Source: Osmia lignaria lignaria (lineage: Eukaryota; Arthropoda; Insecta; Hymenoptera; Megachilidae). From it: DNA of 64,000 nucleotides. The position numbers and the translations under genes are program-made. The notes beneath the pieces were generated by a model, which had not been told where the DNA came from, did not search any database, and was given only the letters and a program-made list of their open reading frames with translations. Location: contig NC_135042.1 of the NCBI RefSeq assembly GCF_051020975.1, positions 2,999,888 through 3,063,887 on the forward strand, read 5' to 3'. Shown in pieces: positions 59,951-64,000 of the stretch; position 1 is the stretch's first letter; each line of letters opens with the position of its first letter.

Positions 59951-60075
59951 CAGTAAAACCTCTATAAATCGTCATATTCTTTTCCTCGTCATTTTAAAAT
60001 TTACATGATTTTTACTCCGTTTAAGTCGGCAAAATTTCTAGGTCCCTTGAGTAACGACTTATCGAGGTTTTACTG
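59951..60075. mobile_element. 125-bp Tigger/pogo-like MITE
   Basis: CAGTAAAACCTCTATAAATC and its inverse ACGACTTATCGAGGTTTTACTG-type end are flanked by TA (59949-50, 60076-77). This is the classic pogo/Tigger terminus style (CAGTAnAACCTC). Non-coding. Confidence 0.8.
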
Positions 60076-60077
60076 TA

Positions 60078-62559
60078 TTTTAAGAGTTTAATATGTGTTT
60101 AGCTTCAAGTATTTTCTTACATATAATAAATAATATATATATCATAGAAGAAGAGAGTGTTTAATTTTTTTCAATCCCACAACAAAACATCCACTTCCAT
60201 TTATATAATTAATTAAATGAATGCAAATTTTCACTTTAATTTCTCGAGTGAAAATGTGATTAACAATGAAGAGGTGTATTTTATACGTATATGGGGCCCA
60301 GGTGGGAAAGGTGGAAAAGGTTGGTAGCCGGAATCTCATTTTTCCTGATTTGATCGCGAGTGTACTAATAATATTCCACTTGGAATAAGATAACTCGGTA
60401 TTCTTTTATGACACTGCAATCATAAATTATCCAAATTAATTCCGATAATGAGATTAACATGTCAGAACTTACTGTAATTGCAAACATTAATGACACTGAT
60501 AAATGACCTCACCAAACTCGCAGATAAAATAATGATACATCATATGATTTTATATTATCTTAATTTTCATGTTGAACGAAGTGGCTGTCATGTAAACGTT
60601 TACCATGTGTGTAAATACGTATTTTTCTCTAATTTTAATTATACACTGTGTTTTAACGAATACGATGAAATTTTTGAACGAAAGTGTACAAGAAACTATT
60701 ACATACACTATGTTCAGCTTGTTAATTGGTAAAAGGTAACAACCCTTCCGCGGTATCAACGTGTCTTCCTGTCGAAATGTTAATGCGGAAACCCGGTCAC
60801 GTTTCTGCGCTTCGAGGTGTCACGTGGACGGAAAAGATAAAAAGAGTCGTAACGGAAAGGCTGATCCCACGAGAACACCCCGGAAGTGTGTATATAACGG
60901 GTATTAAAATTTATTAATTTTTAGCAGAACCTACTGTCATTTTTTAAATTTATAATATTCTCTTTGATAACTATTTTTTTTTTTAAGAGTTGAGAACCCT
61001 TAACCTTAATAATGTAAATTGGATAATACAATATTTGTATTTACTATAATATTTCTTAATGTGTTACCTAATTAACTGTGTTTTAATTAAGATGAAGAAA
61101 TAAATTTTTCCTATGAATATAGAAATAAATCGTGAATAAATTATCTATCAAGTTTCTTGGAAACCACGGCGAGAGAGTTAATTAATCGCGCTTTAATAAA
61201 GAGTACAAAGATATAGCTCGGTGATGTTGCATACTACATTTATTAGATGTTCGTTAATTAAGGCATTCTCCGGTACATTCGATAAATAAAACATCTAAAA
61301 AATATCCATACCATTGATTAACGATTATTATCACGATACATTCTATGGTCCGTGAAATACTGTTATTCATTACTGTTATTAACCGCGTTAACTGTTGCTA
61401 TCAACGATTATTATCAGTAATGCCAGTAATTACCATGCCGTCGTCATGTTATTATTGGCCATAACCACCAACTTAATTATGCAAATAGATCAAGTTACGT
61501 ACACCAAGTGATTTCTATACGTTAAATTGTATTACTTTATAAATTGCATACTCTGTATCGTGTTTCATGTACAATGTTATCATCCAGGAATTACTTTTAA
61601 ATATCAAGGATCAAATTTATCATAAATAGAACAAAGTACATATTGCGCATATTTACATCATGTTTTGTATTAACAATTTATACTTGTCGTGAAGCTGATA
61701 AGGAGTTCGAAAACTCTGCGATACTTTTATATAAATGTAATCGTTAATAGTTAAATATAATACATATTTTAATAGGCTACCAAAACAGTAAGCGAGACTT
61801 ACAATTAGTCTACCTGCAAAAACAAGTAAATCGTCGAGTAGATCTCATTCGATCCAAAAGAAACCTGCGTTATGTGTTAAAAAAAAAAAAAGAATCTCGT
61901 CAGAAGATCATTGCAACCGAGAAGAGATAAAAGTAGGATACCGAGAACAATAAATAAGTGGCACTAATCTCGAGACAGTAGAAGGAAGTGACACGAAGCC
62001 TTTTGCTGCCACGTTTCTTCTCCTTTTCCTATCCGTCCGATGAATGTCTTGTCGGTCGCATAATCGGCTCGTATTTAACCGCGAAACTACATCCTCTGTC
62101 TGTTCGTTAACGATGTAACGACACGAGCAAGGAACACGATCGCTATGTTTTTCAACGCGCCGCGTTTTCCAGACCACGAGCAGCAAAAACAGGGAAAACA
62201 AAATAGACACTCGTTAGTTCGCGTTAACGTCGACCCGATATCGATCTAGGGACTTTTGCTCCTTTCTGCGGATTTAACGAGGATTGTTAAGCCCCGTAGC
62301 GTTGGTAAATGATGGACGATATTACTGCCGCGTTTAGGCTGGATATTCTCGGTCTCGTTATCATGAGAAAATAATTGATCCAGTAACTGTGGGGTGATAT
62401 ATACCCGCCGTAACGATCATCACTATACGCGTTATGTTTTTTCAATCTTATTGGATAACGACGGTAAAATAGGGAAGATCGGAGTCGAAAGTAACAATTT
62501 GACTTTGGACTATAATTACGCAAAAACTATTACATTTACAAGAAAAATGGTTATACTAA
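60078..62559. other. A+T-rich stretch without recognisable gene
   Basis: ORFs near 60478-60759 and 61908-62210 overlap on both strands without domains. An A12-type run lies at about 61879. No RNA gene was found. Confidence 0.4.
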
Positions 62560-63815
62560 AATATTACGGTAAATGTCTACAATTAGGGCCCTAACGTGAA
62601 ATCAATTGAAAAGAGGTTAAATTCTATGTATTTTTGACTCTCGAATTCAAAACTGTTGATCAAATTTGGGGGTCGCTTGTATTTTTTAAGATTAGGTTAG
62701 GTTATCAGAAAAAATATAACTCAGTCAATAATAGTCTTCTTGAAAAGAATAATTTCAAAGTGTGAATTTAAACGAAGTGTTAGAAGTGGTACGTGGCTAG
62801 TCAATTTTAATCTTGATATCACGATGATTGCACGTTTTATTGGATATTTTCTCATGATGCGTCCTCCGCGCTGTGCATTCTATGAATAGAAATTAGAACT
62901 GAGCAAGGAAACTATTGTTGACTGGCTTTATATTTTTTCTGATAACCTAATCTATGTAGGTTAGTGACGCGCTTTAAAAGTACGGTCTACCCTACAAAGT
63001 AATTAACTTTTGAAATTAATGATTTTATGTCGATATTTACCCCAATATCATAGTAAGTACAAGCGATCCCCAAATTTTATCAATAGCTTTGGATCAGGGA
63101 TTGAAAACATTCTGAAAATAACTGTTTCAAACTGTTATATATCGGTTCTAATTGAAACAGTTATGAGAACCGAAATAATGTTATAACTATTATTAGAATA
63201 AAGGTTCTAACCTAATATCGGTTTCGATTACGGTTCTAGTATCGGTTCTATTTCGGTTCTATATCAGTTCTATTTCGGCTCGAGAATGGCTGGAAACCTA
63301 ATAAATGATGTATTGTTAGTACGTTTGAATTATAATAAAAATTAATCATAATTACTATAATTACATGTGTATTAATTTTTAAAATGACCTTATCCCTAAT
63401 TTTTCAGCTAATCATTATACAGTAAAATCGAAATAAAATTGGTATTAGAATCAATACTATTATAACAGTACTCGTAGCTTTTATAGAACTAAAATAGAAC
63501 CGATACCTAACCGATTTCAGAAACAATATTAGAACCGTAATCGATATAGAATAGAAAAGAACCGAAAAAAACCGATATAGAACCGATATCAGAACCGGCA
63601 CTAGAACCGTAACCGGAACCGATATTCTCCCGAATTTCGGTTGTAGAATAATTGTTATAGATCATAACGGTCCTTCGAAACTGTTTTCAGAACCAGAATC
63701 GATATCATAACAGTTTTCAAACACTGCTTTGGATTCGGGGGGCAAAAATACATAGAATTTATCTTTTTTCAATTGATTTCTCGTTGGCGCCCTAATTGTA
63801 GACATTTACCAATAT
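62560..63815. repeat. Nested inverted repeats with AACCGATAT/ATATCGGTT arrays
   Basis: Three inverted pairs are ordered A-B-B'-C-C'-A'. A (about 62565-62655, TAAATGTCTACAATTAGGGC) pairs with A' (63715-63812). B (62655-62730, TTTGGGGGTCGCTTGT and GGTTATCAGAAAAAATATA) pairs with B' (62935-63085). C (63100-63290, rich in CGGTTCTA units) pairs with C' (63475-63720, rich in TAGAACCG units). No coding capacity. It looks like a composite foldback transposon with simple-repeat expansion in the C arms. Confidence 0.65.
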
Positions 63816-64000
63816 TACATAGTTATTTGACATTATTAAGTTATAGTAATTTCGCTTTATATTTAACAAATAATAATTAATAACTTATCAAAAACAAATC
63901 AAAATATTAAACTAAATTAAACTAAATTATTATAAATTTACCTAATTATAATAAATTATAACTAATTAAACTAAATTATAATAATAAATGAATGTAAGAA
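63816..64000. other. Very A+T-rich end of window
   Basis: Low-complexity TAATTA/AAACTAAATTA repetition; nothing else seen. Confidence 0.5.

Overview
The window is nuclear DNA of an insect, most likely a hymenopteran (bee, ant or wasp). The evidence is an A+T-rich background with GC-richer islands, genes split by short introns with GT/AG ends, TTAGG-like motifs, a eukaryotic tRNA-His, and a dense layer of insect-type DNA transposons ending in TA-CAGGGTGT. The order is an inference from overall character; no marker gene fixes the species. Nothing looks bacterial, and there is no operon, CRISPR array or rRNA.

Two protein genes are convincing. (1) At 24696-30598 (+) lies a five-exon gene for a very large, Lys/Glu/Ser-rich, low-complexity protein, probably nuclear or nucleolar. 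Its last coding block holds a roughly 324-bp tandem duplication, and the first copy ends in an in-frame TGA where the second has TGG. (2) At 51195-53928 (+) lies a six-exon gene for a MARCH-type membrane E3 ubiquitin ligase with a complete RING-CH (C4HC3) domain and two transmembrane segments; a six-codon upstream ORF overlaps its start codon. A third, weak candidate is a two-exon, 98-residue possibly secreted protein at 16869-17819 (+). One tRNA-His(GTG) gene sits at 59493-59564 (-).

Most other recognisable structure is transposon debris, mainly non-autonomous elements with terminal inverted repeats (TIRs). 0-7 kb: a 2.7-kb CACTA-type element with a nested palindrome, then two copies of a CAGGGTGTTCG-ended family. 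10-13 kb: a TIR element holding a transposase C-terminal relic. 14.7-15.9 kb: a third copy of the CAGGGTGTTCG family, split by a GC-rich solo LTR. 18-20 kb: a pogo/Tigger-like element, a LINE 3' relic, a short MITE and another TIR element. 23.8-24.3 kb: a hAT-type element with an 8-bp target duplication, just upstream of gene 1. 34.8-37.2 kb: a Russian-doll insertion in which a TA-flanked TIR element contains a piggyBac-type element, which in turn contains a solo LTR and a Tigger-like element. 43.7, 47.6, 55.3 and 60.0 kb: further TIR elements. 51.6-52.3 kb: two foldback repeats inside MARCH intron 2. 58.2 kb: a three-copy 144-bp tandem repeat. 62.6-63.8 kb: nested inverted repeats.

The two main genes appear unrelated and show no shared regulation. 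The long gene-free stretches (3.4-5.1, 6.9-10.4, 30.8-34.8, 37.2-43.7, 44.2-47.6, 48.2-51.2, 56-58 and 60-62.5 kb) show no coding signal I can defend and are probably intergenic or intronic. All gene models come from reading splice sites and frames by eye. Transposon superfamily labels rest on TIR ends and target-site duplications, not on database searches.
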